A stretch of 64,000 nucleotides of DNA. Origin: Komarekiella delphini-convector SJRDD-AB1 (GTDB taxonomy: Bacteria > Cyanobacteriota > Cyanobacteriia > Cyanobacteriales > Nostocaceae). The DNA lies in contig NZ_VJXY01000018.1 of the NCBI RefSeq assembly GCF_014831675.1, positions 1 through 64,000 of the forward strand, given 5' to 3'. Below the pieces are notes generated by a model. That model was not told where the DNA came from, did not search any database, and worked only from the letters and a program-made list of their open reading frames with translations. The first letter of the stretch is position 1; every line of letters begins with the position of its first letter. The position numbers were made by a program, and so were the translations under genes. Of this stretch, positions 43,467-53,423 are shown piece after piece.

Positions 43467-45182
43467 ATGAAAAACCGCTCTCACTTACTATTACTGCTGC
43501 TATGGTTAGCCATTGGTACTGGTCTACGCTTTTTGCGTCTAGCATCTCTACCACCTTGGACTGATGAGTGTGCAACATTAGTTTTTAGCTTAGGCAATAG
43601 TTTCCACACTGTTCCACTCAATCAGATTATCAGTTCAGATGTTTTGTTGCAGCCATTGCAACCTATCCCTGTGGCTGGAATCAGCGCAGTTATTGAGCAT
43701 TTGTTTAATGAGAGTAATCATCCACCGATCTATTTTGTGCTGGCACATTTCTGGATGAAAATGTTTTCGCCCACAGGGGAACTAGCCTCAATTTGGGTGG
43801 CGCGATCGCTCAGTGCTTTGTTTGGTGTTGCATCAATTCCTGCCATGTTTGGCTTTGGCTATTTAGCTTTTCGCTCCAAGTTGGTAGGTCAGATGGCAGC
43901 AGCGATGATGGCAGTTTCACCCTACACTGTTTTCCTGGCTAGAGAAGCACGACATTATACTTTAGCGATTTTGCTAGTGATTGCTTCTCTGTGTTGCTTT
44001 GTTAAAGCAATTCAGACTATCCATCGACGACAATCTTTGTCTATCTGGATAGTTTTAGCCTGGGTAGCTATCAACAGTTTAGGGGTAGCAACTCACTTTT
44101 TTTTCACCCTGACTCTTTGCGCTGAAGGCTTTGTATTGCTGAGGCAAATTTGGTTAAAAATGCAGCAAAGTAACCCGATGCAACCTAATTGGTGGCGTAT
44201 TTGGATAGTTGCTATGGGTACTTTCATCGGATGCTTGGTCTGGGTTCCTACCCTGCAAAATATTCCTGGTAGTGATCTAACAAACTGGGTTGCAGGTAGC
44301 AATGCTCAGGTTAGATGGTTGGAACCGATAGGGAGACTACTACTTTGGATTATTAGTATGCTGTTGCTGTTGCCTTCCGCACTCACAAACTTGTCGGTAG
44401 TAATTGTGGTTGTTTCTGGTGTAGTAACTTTGCTGTTTTTGTTTTGGAGCCTGCCTAATCTCACTCATGGGTTTAAAATCCAGCAGCAACATCCTGATAC
44501 TCATTTAGCCATTCAAATATTGAGTGAGTATGTCCTTGGGGCGATCGCCTTGTGCTTGTGTTTCACATACGGTTTAGGGATGGACTTAACTTTGGCAGCT
44601 CGGTTCCAATTTTTCTATGCTCCAGCAGTAATTTTACTTTTGAGTGCTGCATTGGCAGGCTGTTGGAACCGAGTACAAAATTTAAACCACCACAGTCAGA
44701 GATTCTGGCTTTTGGTGAATGGGAAAGTTGCGGTGAGCATAATTTGGCTGATGGCAGTACTTGGGGGAGCGACAGCAAACTGGAATCTGGGCTACCTGCA
44801 AAACCAACGCCCTGATGTTCTTGCCTCGGTAATCCAAAAAGCCTCTCAAGGTAATGTATTAATTGCTACGACTCACTTACACCACGGGCAGACTGGCAGA
44901 ATGATGGGATTAGCTTGGGAATTTCAACATCAACCCAATCAAAATTTGCAGTTTTACCTGGCTAGCAAAGATCCACAGACTAAAACTTATACCCACGCCC
45001 TGCAAATATTTCAGGAAAAACTAATTGAAATCCCACGACCTCTAGATCTGTGGTTAGTTGAATTCCGTACTCAAGTTGATTTGGAATCTCAAAACTGTGT
45101 CCCTGACAACCAATACGGGAAATCTGCTGGTGAATACAGCTATAAACTTTATCATTGTGCTACCCAAAAGAGCAGCACATAG
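43467..45182 (+). CDS. GT39/PMT-like membrane glycosyltransferase
   Basis: 571 residues with a dozen or so membrane segments. The first periplasmic loop has LRLASLPPWTDECATLVFS, the Asp-Glu signature region of GT-C (ArnT/PMT-like) transferases; further hydrophobic segments include GFGYLAFRSKLVGQMAAAMMAVSPYTVFLAREARHYTLAILLVIASL. Such enzymes transfer sugars from lipid-linked donors to proteins or lipids outside the cytoplasm. The acceptor and donor are not evident. No neighbouring polysaccharide genes were seen. Confidence 0.75.
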   Translation: MKNRSHLLLLLLWLAIGTGLRFLRLASLPPWTDECATLVFSLGNSFHTVPLNQIISSDVLLQPLQPIPVAGISAVIEHLFNESNHPPIYFVLAHFWMKMFSPTGELASIWVARSLSALFGVASIPAMFGFGYLAFRSKLVGQMAAAMMAVSPYTVFLAREARHYTLAILLVIASLCCFVKAIQTIHRRQSLSIWIVLAWVAINSLGVATHFFFTLTLCAEGFVLLRQIWLKMQQSNPMQPNWWRIWIVAMGTFIGCLVWVPTLQNIPGSDLTNWVAGSNAQVRWLEPIGRLLLWIISMLLLLPSALTNLSVVIVVVSGVVTLLFLFWSLPNLTHGFKIQQQHPDTHLAIQILSEYVLGAIALCLCFTYGLGMDLTLAARFQFFYAPAVILLLSAALAGCWNRVQNLNHHSQRFWLLVNGKVAVSIIWLMAVLGGATANWNLGYLQNQRPDVLASVIQKASQGNVLIATTHLHHGQTGRMMGLAWEFQHQPNQNLQFYLASKDPQTKTYTHALQIFQEKLIEIPRPLDLWLVEFRTQVDLESQNCVPDNQYGKSAGEYSYKLYHCATQKSST

Positions 45183-45424
45183 TTATCGCTTTTAGAGCCT
45201 TGGAATTTTATTTTTGTGATAATGGAACTGATTGCCAAATATTTAAGCACAGTTTGATAGATAATTGGCATAAAACATTATAAATATTTCTTTTTTAACT
45301 CAGTATCAGCCTTTTCTTGCTTTTTCAACGAATTGAAGTCAAGGTTAAACCAATATTTCAAGTTAATAAAGGCCGGGTTTGCCCACATATAGTCTATAAA
45401 TTTAACAGATAACTAACAAACACG

Positions 45425-46303
45425 ATGACTATATCTATTGCCCATTTAGGGCCTCCTGGCACTTACGCAGAACAAGCAGCAGTTTTTTATGCCAACTGGC
45501 TGGTCAAAAAGACGGGAATAGAAGGTATTTTATGCCCCTATCCCAGCATTGCTCAATCGCTCCAAGCTGTTGCTTCTGGACAAACCCAGTTGGCTGTTGT
45601 CCCAGTGGAAAATTCTATTGAAGGCAGTGTAACCATGACAATGGATACACTGTGGCAGTTGGACAGCTTACGTATTCAGTTGGCTTTAGTCATGCCCATC
45701 GCTCATACGTTAATTTCCTGCGCGACTAGTTTGGATAAGATTAAAACTGTTTATTCTCATCCGCAAGCTTTGGCACAATGTCAACAGTGGTTAGAGATGT
45801 TTCTCCCAACTGTGCAGTTGATTCCTACTAATTCCACAACTGAGCCGTTACAGCACCTAGAGAATGATATAACGGTAGGGGCGATCGCATCTAGTAGAGC
45901 CGCTCAACTCTACAATTTGCCAATACTTGCCAATGGTATTAACGACTATCCAGAAAACTGTACTCGCTTTTGGGTGGTAAGTGAGGGTGAAGTAGAGGCT
46001 AATTACCGTATGTCTTCAATAAGTCCTAGTCACACGTCACTGGCCTTCAGTACGCCTGCCAATGTACCCGGAGCACTACTTAAACCCCTACAAGTATTTG
46101 CTCAATTAGGGATTAACCTCAGCCGGATTGAATCTCGCCCGACGAAGCGATCACTAGGGGAATATTTATTTTTCGTTGATCTAGAAACAGATCGTAGCTC
46201 AGTACAGATGAAATCTGCTTTAGCAGATTTATCTATCCATACAGAAATTTTGAAAATCTTTGGCGCTTACAATGTCTTACCAATCAGTAAAGACTTAATA
46301 TAA
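45425..46303 (+). CDS. pheA: Prephenate dehydratase
   Basis: 292 residues. It converts prephenate to phenylpyruvate for phenylalanine synthesis. The dehydratase part (1-180: AHLGPPGTYAEQAA, VPVENSIEGSV, and NCTRFWVV, with the catalytic Thr-Arg-Phe) is followed by an ACT regulatory domain (PGALLKPLQVFAQLGINLSRIESRPTKRSLGEYLFFVDLE) that binds Phe. There is no chorismate mutase domain. It converges on the LON-domain gene with 7 nt between ends. Confidence 0.96.
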   Translation: MTISIAHLGPPGTYAEQAAVFYANWLVKKTGIEGILCPYPSIAQSLQAVASGQTQLAVVPVENSIEGSVTMTMDTLWQLDSLRIQLALVMPIAHTLISCATSLDKIKTVYSHPQALAQCQQWLEMFLPTVQLIPTNSTTEPLQHLENDITVGAIASSRAAQLYNLPILANGINDYPENCTRFWVVSEGEVEANYRMSSISPSHTSLAFSTPANVPGALLKPLQVFAQLGINLSRIESRPTKRSLGEYLFFVDLETDRSSVQMKSALADLSIHTEILKIFGAYNVLPISKDLI

Positions 46304-46310
46304 CTTGCTT

Positions 46311-46958
46311 CTATTTCTGATTAAAGGTGTCTTTAAGTACAGCGCGAGCCGCCAAATGATTACGAGTAGAAGTTAAAATTTCTGCTTCCCGTTCTAGACG
46401 AGCCACAGTATCCTGCATTTCTAGCAATGACTGCTGTTCTGCGGCAACACCATAGAGATTGCTCGCTACCCAATAAGATAACTCTGTTGGTAAATCGGGC
46501 AAGTCTTCTGGTAGTTCAATGTTTTGTTCAGTTAACTTGGCTGATAGACGCACAACATCTCGTAGCAGTTGTTCTACTTCAGAAGACAAAGGTCGCAAAT
46601 CCTTGGTTGGTGGATGGTCTTCAATCCACTCTACTAAGCCAACGCGGTAAGGCTTCTCACGAACATATTCTAATACACGAAATCTTTGCTGTCCCAAAGT
46701 CAACATCTTCATACGATCATCTGGCATTCGCTGATGATGAATGATTTCCGCACAGCAGCCAACGTTTGCAATCCCACCTTTAACTGGATCAACCATTAAG
46801 ACCCCGAACCTGCGATCGCTCTCCAAAATCGTGTTCATCATGATTCGGTAGCGAAATTCAAATATGTGCAGGGGTAATGGTCTAGTGGGAAATAGAACTA
46901 CTTCAGGTAACGGGAACAGAGGTAGTTCGCGAACTGCAATTTTAGAAGAGGATGTCAT
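46311..46958 (-). CDS. LON substrate-binding-domain protein
   Basis: 215 residues. VRELPLFPLPEVVLFPTRPLPLHIFEFRYRIMMNTILESDRRFGVLMVDP is the N-terminal LON domain core; the rest is helical (EQLLRDVVRLSAKLTEQN, LLEMQDTVARLEREAEIL). There is no ATPase or protease domain, so it is a stand-alone protein of the cereblon-like/Lon-N type. Family members are frequent in cyanobacteria; the function is unknown. Confidence 0.88.
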   Translation of the reverse strand: MTSSSKIAVRELPLFPLPEVVLFPTRPLPLHIFEFRYRIMMNTILESDRRFGVLMVDPVKGGIANVGCCAEIIHHQRMPDDRMKMLTLGQQRFRVLEYVREKPYRVGLVEWIEDHPPTKDLRPLSSEVEQLLRDVVRLSAKLTEQNIELPEDLPDLPTELSYWVASNLYGVAAEQQSLLEMQDTVARLEREAEILTSTRNHLAARAVLKDTFNQK

Positions 46959-47049
46959 TGTTATCTCAGTATAAACTTAATCTTTAAAATTTATTCTTCT
47001 CTGCTTTTCCCGTACTTTGTTTACATTCTATCATTTGTTTCGTAGCTAA

Positions 47050-47080
47050 ATAAAAGCCCTGAGATATATTTCTTCAGGGC
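47050..47080 (-). terminator. Rho-independent terminator of rpsJ / str operon
   Basis: GCCCTGA (47056-47062) pairs with TCAGGGC (47074-47080), extended by a GA/TC pair. On the minus strand it continues as GGGCTTTTATTT, a good T-tract. It lies about 90 nt after the rpsJ stop. Confidence 0.75.
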
Positions 47081-47134
47081 CAGATAAATATTCATACTAA
47101 TGTCATTTGTTCTTCGTCATTGATCATTTGTCGC

Positions 47135-47170
47135 AGTACTAATGACTAATGACTAATGACTAATGACTAA
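47135..47170. repeat. Tandem ATGACTA heptamers
   Basis: GTACTAATGACTAATGACTA and two further copies form an STRR run between rpsJ and its terminator. Confidence 0.75.
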
Positions 47171-47171
47171 T

Positions 47172-47489
47172 TTAAAGTTTTACTTCTATATCCACACCTG
47201 ATGGTAGATCCAGTTTCATCAAGGCATCAATAGTTTTAGAAGAAGGCTGATAAATGTCAATAATCCGACGATGGGTACGGGTTTCAAAGTGTTCTCGTGA
47301 ATCCTTATCTACGTGAGGCGATCGCAGCACACAATAGATCCGCCGTTTGGTTGGTAAAGGAATTGGGCCTATGGCTGTAGCATTAGTACGGTTAGCTGTA
47401 TCTACAATCTTCTCGCAAGATGTATCCAATAAGCGTCGGTCAAAAGCCTGTAAACGAATTCTAATTTTCTGCTGCTGTAGAGTTGCCAT
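47172..47489 (-). CDS. rpsJ: 30S ribosomal protein S10
   Basis: 105 residues. [98 protein letters not shown] is a typical S10. It sits at the end of the str operon, downstream of tuf. A terminator-like hairpin separates them, suggesting partial read-through or a second promoter. Confidence 0.97.
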   Translation of the reverse strand: MATLQQQKIRIRLQAFDRRLLDTSCEKIVDTANRTNATAIGPIPLPTKRRIYCVLRSPHVDKDSREHFETRTHRRIIDIYQPSSKTIDALMKLDLPSGVDIEVKL

Positions 47490-47604
47490 CTTTAATTGTC
47501 CAGGTTCTGAGTAATTGTGGGACTGGTGACTGGGGACTAGGGATTGGGGGCTAGGAAATAAAATTTCAGTCCCCGATCCCCAATCCTTTAAATAAAAGGA
47601 AGAG

Positions 47605-47643
47605 AAAGGAGCAGAGAGGTACTAATACCATCTCTGCTCCTTT
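47605..47643 (-). terminator. Strong terminator-like hairpin between tuf and rpsJ
   Basis: AAAGGAGCAGAGA (47605-47617) pairs perfectly with TCTCTGCTCCTTT (47631-47643); the loop itself forms GGTA-CTAA-TACC. On the minus strand it is followed by CTCTTCCTTTTATTT. It lies 21 nt after the tuf stop and about 116 nt before the rpsJ start. Confidence 0.7.
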
Positions 47644-47663
47644 GTTGTGAGAGCAAAAAGGTG

Positions 47664-48893
47664 TTACTTCAAGATTTTGGAGACGACACCAGCACCAATG
47701 GTACGACCACCTTCGCGAATAGCGAAGCGCATTCCTTGCTCAATAGCGATCGGGTTGATCAATTCTACGGTCATCTTAATGCGATCGCCTGGCATCACCA
47801 TTTCTGCCTCACTGCCATCATCGGAAGTAAAGGCTTTAATAGTACCAGTTACATCGGTTGTCCGTACGTAAAACTGAGGACGGTAGCCTGCGAAAAATGG
47901 AGTTTTACGACCGCCTTCTTTATCTGTTAAAACGTACACTTCACCTTCAAATTGAGTATGAGGCGTAATTGAACCAGGTTTAGCTAACACCATACCCCGC
48001 TCAATATCAGCCTTTTGGATCCCGCGCAGTAGTACACCTGCGTTATCTCCAGCCATACCTTCATCGAGACTTTTCTTGAACATCTCGATCCCAGTTACAG
48101 TTGTGTTGCGAGTATCTCTAATACCCACTAGTTCAACCGTATCGCCGACTTTGACTTTACCACGTTCAATCCGACCAGTAGCGACAGTACCACGACCTGT
48201 GATCGAGAACACGTCTTCTACAGCCATCAAGAAGGGCTTATCTATGTCCCGCTCAGGAGTGGGGATAAAGGAATCTACAGCATCCATCAGCTCATAGATT
48301 TTATCTACCCAAGGATCTTCACCCCGTTGAGTTTTGGGGTTAGAGGTCATTTTTTCTAAAGCCTGTAGACCAGAGCCTTTGATAATGGGAATGTCATCAC
48401 CAGGGAAATCATAGCTGGAAAGCAATTCCCGAAGTTCTAGTTCCACTAGTTCCAAGAGTTCTGGGTCATCCATCAAGTCTTCCTTGTTTAAGAAGACAAC
48501 CAGACTAGGAACACCGACCTGTTTTGCGAGTAGGATATGTTCGCGGGTTTGGGGCATAGGGCCATCTGTAGCAGCAACTACGAGGATAGCTCCATCCATC
48601 TGAGCAGCACCGGTGATCATGTTCTTCACATAGTCAGCGTGTCCAGGACAGTCTACGTGAGCATAGTGCCGATTTTCGGTTTCATACTCAACGTGGGCTG
48701 TATTAATAGTAATACCCCGTGCCTTTTCTTCTGGCGCATTATCAATTTGATCATAGCCCTTAGCTATAGCTTGACCCATAGCTGCCAAGGTCATAGTGAT
48801 GGCTGCCGTTAACGTGGTTTTGCCGTGGTCAACGTGGCCAATCGTACCGATATTGATGTGGGGTTTATTCCTTTCAAACTTTGCGCGTGCCAT
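47664..48893 (-). CDS. tuf: Elongation factor Tu
   Basis: 409 residues, the cyanobacterial length. It delivers aminoacyl-tRNA to the ribosome. G1 GHVDHGKTT, switch [25 protein letters not shown] and NKED are all present, and domains 2 and 3 follow. It starts 23 nt after fusA and both are transcribed in the str operon. Confidence 0.99.
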   Translation of the reverse strand: MARAKFERNKPHINIGTIGHVDHGKTTLTAAITMTLAAMGQAIAKGYDQIDNAPEEKARGITINTAHVEYETENRHYAHVDCPGHADYVKNMITGAAQMDGAILVVAATDGPMPQTREHILLAKQVGVPSLVVFLNKEDLMDDPELLELVELELRELLSSYDFPGDDIPIIKGSGLQALEKMTSNPKTQRGEDPWVDKIYELMDAVDSFIPTPERDIDKPFLMAVEDVFSITGRGTVATGRIERGKVKVGDTVELVGIRDTRNTTVTGIEMFKKSLDEGMAGDNAGVLLRGIQKADIERGMVLAKPGSITPHTQFEGEVYVLTDKEGGRKTPFFAGYRPQFYVRTTDVTGTIKAFTSDDGSEAEMVMPGDRIKMTVELINPIAIEQGMRFAIREGGRTIGAGVVSKILK

Positions 48894-48916
48894 GAATGCT
48901 CATTTCCTTATTCTAA

Positions 48917-50995
48917 TTAAGCGTTCCCTTTGCTTTTAGCAATGATTGCCTCAGCCACGTTGCGAGGCACTTCTTCGTAGTGGCTAAACTCCATTGAGAA
49001 GATGCCCCGACCTTGGGTTTTCGACCGGATATCAGTGGCATAGCCAAACATTTCTGCCAACGGGACTTTAGCAGTCACTTTGGCAATGCTCTGTTCAGAT
49101 CCCATTCCCTCAATTTGCCCACGACGGGAATTAAGGTCGCCCATGACATCCCCAAGGAAGTTTTCGGGAACTTCAACCTCAACTTTCATCATAGGCTCTA
49201 AGAGGACGGGTGAAGCTTTCAGCACAGCCTCTTTCATCGCCATTGATCCAGCGATTTTAAAAGCCATTTCCGAAGAGTCTACATCGTGGTATGACCCATC
49301 AATTAGCGTCGCTTTGACGTCAATCAACGGATATCCAGCCAGAACACCGGATTCGCAGCTTTCTTTCATTCCTTGTTCTGCTGGGCCGATATATTCTTTG
49401 GGTACTGTACCACCAACGATTTTAGAGACGAATTCAAAGCCAGTACCGGGTTCTCCTGGTTCCAAATCGATCACAACGTGACCGTATTGACCTTTACCAC
49501 CACTTTGACGGATGAACTTGCCTTCCACTTTAGAGACACGTTTGCGAATCGTTTCACGGTAAGCTACTTGCGGCGCACCGACATTCGCTTCCACTTTGAA
49601 TTCTCGTAACATGCGGTCTACTAGAATTTCTAAGTGGAGTTCTCCCATCCCTGCGATCACGGTTTGGTTTGTTTCCGGATCGACGTGGACACGGAAGGTG
49701 GGGTCTTCTTCTGAGAGAGATTGCAAAGCTTTGGACAGTTTGTCCATGTCATTTTTGGTTTTGGGTTCAACCGCCACCGAGATCACAGGCTCAGGAATGA
49801 ATAGGGATTCCAGAATTACTGGCGCTCCTTCGTCACAGATTGTGTCACCTGTCAAGGTGTCTTTCAATCCCAGGGCTGCTCCTAAATCACCCGCTCGCAG
49901 TTCATCGACATCTTGTCGGTCATCTGCCTTCATAAGAACTAAGCGGGAAATTCGTTCTTTTTTATTCTTACTAGCGTTGAGGACGTAGCTGCCCTTTTTC
50001 AGGACACCAGAATAAACGCGAACAAATGTGAGGCGACCGTAGGGGTCAGCCATAATCTTGAACGCCAAAGCCGCTAGAGGTTCATTGTCATCAGCCCGCC
50101 GCTCGACAGTATCGCCATTTGGCAGTATGCCTTGGATTGGTGGTACTTCACTGGGCGCTGGCAGGTAATCTACAACGGCATCCAGCATCAACTGCACACC
50201 TTTGTTTTTGAATGCAGAGCCACAAAGTACTGGTACAATTGTCCCGGCAATTGTGCCTTTACGCAGGGCAGTACGGACTTCATCTTCTGTAAGTTCTTCG
50301 CCCTCGAAGTACTTAGCCATCAAAGTATCATCGGTTTCTGCCGCCGCTTCTATTAACTTGGTGCGGTACTCTTCTACCTGCTCTTGCAATTCTGCCGGGA
50401 TATCCGTTTCTTGGATATCGGTTCCTTGGTCGTTAGCGTAAATATATGCACGCTGCCGCACTAGATCAACGATCCCTTGGAATTCGTTTTCGCTACCAAT
50501 TGGTAGTTGAATGGCAATGGCGTTAGCTCGCAGGCGATCGCGCATCTGATCATGAACTTTATAAAAGTTCGCGCCTGTACGATCCATTTTGTTGATGAAG
50601 GCTATTCTAGGTACTTTGTAGCGGTCTGCTTGTCGCCACACTGTCTCGGACTGTGGTTGCACACCACCTACTGAACAAAATACTGCGATTACACCATCCA
50701 ACACACGCATGGAACGCTCAACTTCAATCGTGAAGTCTACGTGACCTGGGGTATCGATAATGTTAATTTGATGATCTTTCCAACTGGTAGTAATAGCAGC
50801 AGCAGTAATGGTAATTCCCCGCTCCCGCTCCTGATCCATCCAGTCTGTTACAGCAGTTCCTTCGTGAACTTCGCCAATTTTATGAATTATTCCAGAGTAA
50901 AACAATATTCTCTCTGTTGTCGTTGTTTTGCCCGCATCTATATGCGCCGCAATACCGATATTGCGTACTCTCTCTAGCGGGATCGTACGTGCCAC
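48917..50995 (-). CDS. fusA: Elongation factor G
   Basis: 692 residues. It translocates the ribosome and also helps in recycling. G1 [24 protein letters not shown] and NKMDRTGAN mark the GTPase; domains III to V extend to the C-terminal KSQGRG-like segment ([21 protein letters not shown]). The gene follows rpsG with a 138-nt gap and precedes tuf by 23 nt. Confidence 0.99.
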   Translation of the reverse strand: MARTIPLERVRNIGIAAHIDAGKTTTTERILFYSGIIHKIGEVHEGTAVTDWMDQERERGITITAAAITTSWKDHQINIIDTPGHVDFTIEVERSMRVLDGVIAVFCSVGGVQPQSETVWRQADRYKVPRIAFINKMDRTGANFYKVHDQMRDRLRANAIAIQLPIGSENEFQGIVDLVRQRAYIYANDQGTDIQETDIPAELQEQVEEYRTKLIEAAAETDDTLMAKYFEGEELTEDEVRTALRKGTIAGTIVPVLCGSAFKNKGVQLMLDAVVDYLPAPSEVPPIQGILPNGDTVERRADDNEPLAALAFKIMADPYGRLTFVRVYSGVLKKGSYVLNASKNKKERISRLVLMKADDRQDVDELRAGDLGAALGLKDTLTGDTICDEGAPVILESLFIPEPVISVAVEPKTKNDMDKLSKALQSLSEEDPTFRVHVDPETNQTVIAGMGELHLEILVDRMLREFKVEANVGAPQVAYRETIRKRVSKVEGKFIRQSGGKGQYGHVVIDLEPGEPGTGFEFVSKIVGGTVPKEYIGPAEQGMKESCESGVLAGYPLIDVKATLIDGSYHDVDSSEMAFKIAGSMAMKEAVLKASPVLLEPMMKVEVEVPENFLGDVMGDLNSRRGQIEGMGSEQSIAKVTAKVPLAEMFGYATDIRSKTQGRGIFSMEFSHYEEVPRNVAEAIIAKSKGNA

Positions 50996-51133
50996 AGCTA
51001 CCTCCTATAGTTTTTGCCTCATGATATCTTGTATATTACTCTTTGTTAAGATTCTATACTTTTACGGAAAACCGTCTTTTTGAAAAAATCGACGATATAC
51101 CGCTGATAAAATTGCGATATATCGATTTTCTAC

Positions 51134-51604
51134 TTAGTAACGATAGTGTGCAAATGCTTTGTTTGCTTCCGCCATGCGGTGCGTTTCTTCCCGCTTGCGA
51201 ATGGCATTTCCAGTTTCGTTAGCAGCATCCATTAACTCATTTGCCAGTTTGCTGGCCATTGTGCGCCCTGGTCTGGATCTTGAAAATTGCACTAGCCAAC
51301 GTAGTGCTAGGGTAGTACCCCGGTCTGAACGCACTTCCATTGGTACTTGATAGGTTGCTCCGCCAACTCGCCGAGCTTTTACTTCTACTAAAGGCGTTGC
51401 ATTTCGCACTGCTCTTTCAAAGGTTTCCAAGGCACCGCTACCAGTACGTTCCTCAATAGTTTTCAAGGCATCATAAACAATCCGTGCGGCAAGTGATTTC
51501 TTGCCATGACGCATAATCCGTCTGATAATCATGCTCACAAGGCGACTGTTATATACGGAGTCAGACGGAACTGGGCGCTTTTGAACAACACCACGACGAG
51601 ACAT
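51134..51604 (-). CDS. rpsG: 30S ribosomal protein S7
   Basis: 156 residues: [55 protein letters not shown]...[16 protein letters not shown], the bacterial S7 form. S7 nucleates assembly of the 30S head. A 398-nt spacer separates it from rpsL and contains hairpins that may act in regulation. Confidence 0.98.
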   Translation of the reverse strand: MSRRGVVQKRPVPSDSVYNSRLVSMIIRRIMRHGKKSLAARIVYDALKTIEERTGSGALETFERAVRNATPLVEVKARRVGGATYQVPMEVRSDRGTTLALRWLVQFSRSRPGRTMASKLANELMDAANETGNAIRKREETHRMAEANKAFAHYRY

Positions 51605-51672
51605 ACTTCACCTTTAATTCGGATTTGGCAACGAAATTATATGCTATCAGGCTATCAGACACCGGAAACTAA

Positions 51673-51693
51673 AAGCGGTGGAACCCGCCGCTT
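51673..51693 (-). promoter_or_regulatory. GC-rich hairpin in rpsG leader
   Basis: AAGCGGTGG (51673-51681) pairs with CCGCCGCTT (51685-51693; one G-U type pair) around an AAC loop, about 70 nt upstream of the rpsG ATG on the minus strand. It might be a leader structure for S7-type feedback or a repeat. Confidence 0.4.
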
Positions 51694-51964
51694 AAAATTC
51701 CTCATATTTTCCTCTACAGTTGCAGCGAGGCTGACCTACTTGACTTGCTGCCTGCAACTAGACACACAAGGCGACAACATTATAAACCTTAATATCTAAA
51801 TAAATATTAATGCTGCTGTCACTTACAGGATTCTGCTTAAAACTTTCTACACTTGCTCGCTTAGTGTAGGTGTAGCTTCTCTTGAAACAGATACAACAGC
51901 GATAATCACTATTGTTTCAAAGCAAGCGCTGCTTGTTTTTCTGTTCTTGACGCTTTTAAGAGAG

Positions 51965-51996
51965 ACGATTAATCGTAATTTGATGCGATTAATCGC
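51965..51996. repeat. Twin 12-bp palindromes 20 bp apart
   Basis: ACGATTAATCGT (51965-51976) and GCGATTAATCGC (51985-51996) are both perfect palindromes whose starts lie 20 bp apart (about two helical turns), starting 6 nt after the rpsL stop. They could be tandem operator sites or two small RNA stems. Confidence 0.5.
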
Positions 51997-52002
51997 CTAA
52001 TC

Positions 52003-52386
52003 CTACTTTTTCGCTTCTTTCGGGCGCTTAGTTCCATACTTGGAACGACCTTGCTTGCGGTCTTTAACTCCGGCTGTATCTAAGGTGCCACGGATAATGT
52101 GGTATCTCACACCTGGTAAGTCCTTAACCCGACCGCCACGAATCATTACAACTGAGTGTTCCTGCAAGTTATGACCAATTCCTGGAATGTAAGCTGTGAC
52201 TTCAAATCCAGAAGTAAGTCGTACCCTTGCTACTTTGCGTAGAGCTGAGTTAGGCTTTTTAGGCGTAGTTGTGTATACTCTGGTACAAACACCCCGACGT
52301 TGAGGGCATTGCTTCAGAGCTGGGGACTTGGTTTTCTGACGCGCTTTTTCGCGCTCATTACGTATTAGCTGCTGTATGGTTGGCAT
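52003..52386 (-). CDS. rpsL: 30S ribosomal protein S12
   Basis: 127 residues: [100 protein letters not shown], with the decoding-centre KPNSALRK loop. It is the first gene of the str operon here; its promoter should lie in the 327-nt upstream spacer. Confidence 0.99.
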   Translation of the reverse strand: MPTIQQLIRNEREKARQKTKSPALKQCPQRRGVCTRVYTTTPKKPNSALRKVARVRLTSGFEVTAYIPGIGHNLQEHSVVMIRGGRVKDLPGVRYHIIRGTLDTAGVKDRKQGRSKYGTKRPKEAKK

Positions 52387-52713
52387 GAGTTACAGCGCGT
52401 AAAGCTGCATTAGGGTCTAAGTTTTAACAAATCCTAATTATATCGTTTTCGATTGTTTTCTGTCAATTGTTATTTGTACTCGAAGTTTTGAGCAAAGGAA
52501 GTCTCTGTTACCAAGTTTAGATGTCTTTTCTATCAGAGGTTGCGCCGACGGCAGCATGGCTTCTCTACGAGACGCTTCGACGCTAGCTTGTTTCCTCGTA
52601 GGGGTACGCTTATAGCGATGTAGGAGCGTCGGAAGCCTCTGCTCTGACTTTGCGCTGCGTCCAGACTTCTCTGTTTGTCATTTGCTCAAAGACTAATGAT
52701 TTATGACTTATGA
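52387..52713. repeat. Spacer upstream of str operon with dispersed repeats
   Basis: About 52540-52672 contains GCATGGCTTCTCTACGAGACG and GCTAGCTTG blocks belonging to the dispersed family seen near 60, 11350 and 24790. ATGACTTATGACTAAG heptamers follow at 52690-52720. The str promoter is expected near 52400-52500, but no clear hexamer pair was chosen. Confidence 0.5.
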
Positions 52714-53040
52714 CTAAGGACTAATAGAGAAAGAATTGCCACAGCCACAGGTAGCGATCGCCTGTGGGTTGTGGAAGCGAAAACCACCGCCCATCAAATC
52801 TTCTGAATAATCAAGTGTTAATCCGTTGATGTAATTTAAGCTTTCAGCATCTACTACTACTTGAATACCATTCAAGTCAAAAACCTGATCACTAACTTTT
52901 ACTGCTTCATCAAAAAACATATCGTAAAACCACCCGGAACAGCCACCGGGTTTAACTGTCAATCGAAATAAACCTTTTGGCTGTTGTTTGGACTTTATTC
53001 GTCCGATCTCACTGGCGGCTGCTTGACTCAGATGAATCAT
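52714..53040 (-). CDS. IscA/HesB-type iron-sulfur assembly accessory protein
   Basis: 108 residues. The three conserved cysteines are Cys34 (PGGCSGW), Cys98 and Cys100 (TCGCGNSF), the A-type carrier ligands. IscA/HesB proteins accept and pass Fe-S clusters to apo-proteins in the cytoplasm. Along with the BolA/CGFS pair at 20.4 kb it adds to the Fe-S maturation genes in this window. It is monocistronic here. Confidence 0.93.
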   Translation of the reverse strand: MIHLSQAAASEIGRIKSKQQPKGLFRLTVKPGGCSGWFYDMFFDEAVKVSDQVFDLNGIQVVVDAESLNYINGLTLDYSEDLMGGGFRFHNPQAIATCGCGNSFSISP

Positions 53041-53319
53041 GGAATTCGTTTTTTGCCATTGAAAACCCTATCTTAATCTTACAGATGGGTTGACACTTGC
53101 ACTCTTTATTGTTGTTCTCCTGCTACATCCAAAGCTATAAAGTCAGGAACATTCTCATTCGTTTCAGATATTTGCCTTCAGTTATTAATGCCCAATAAAT
53201 TATGTTTTCCAGTATTAAGAGCGTCTGGTGTGTTTGCTCTTTATCTGTATGGGTGTTCTTAATTCTGGCTACATGTTGGCGTAGGAGAGCGATCGCTATT
53301 ATCACTTTAACATTGACTG

Positions 53320-53363
53320 AAACGCCAGGAGTTCCTGCCTTTTGGAGGTGGTAACTTCTGGCG
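53320..53363. repeat. Inverted repeat near cupin gene end
   Basis: ACGCCAGGAGTT (about 53320-53331) pairs with AACTTCTGGCGT (about 53351-53362) with one G-U pair. It lies 62 nt past the cupin gene stop on the minus strand and might end its transcript, but no T-tract is seen. Confidence 0.4.
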
Positions 53364-53423
53364 TGTGTGCAAACAAAAGCAGCGCAATGGCTCCTGAATA
53401 ACATCAGAGCCAGTCATCTAGTT

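Larger units (their letters stand above)
51605..52002. other. rpsL-rpsG spacer with structured elements
   Basis: 398 nt, unusually long for an str operon. It includes a 9-bp GC hairpin near rpsG and twin 12-bp palindromes next to rpsL, both listed separately, and no gene. The frame at 51506-51799 on the plus strand crosses it without protein character. Confidence 0.55.

Noticed and set aside
47135-47170. CRISPR-like tandem repeats
   Set aside because: The units are 7 bp with no spacers; they are STRR heptamers, and no cas genes are present.
47647-50977. Several open frames on the plus strand opposite tuf and fusA
   Set aside because: They are shadows of highly conserved genes on the other strand and show no protein-like composition or ribosome sites.
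53135-53404. 89-codon frame on the minus strand
   Set aside because: It runs through an inverted repeat and has no recognisable protein character or ribosome site.
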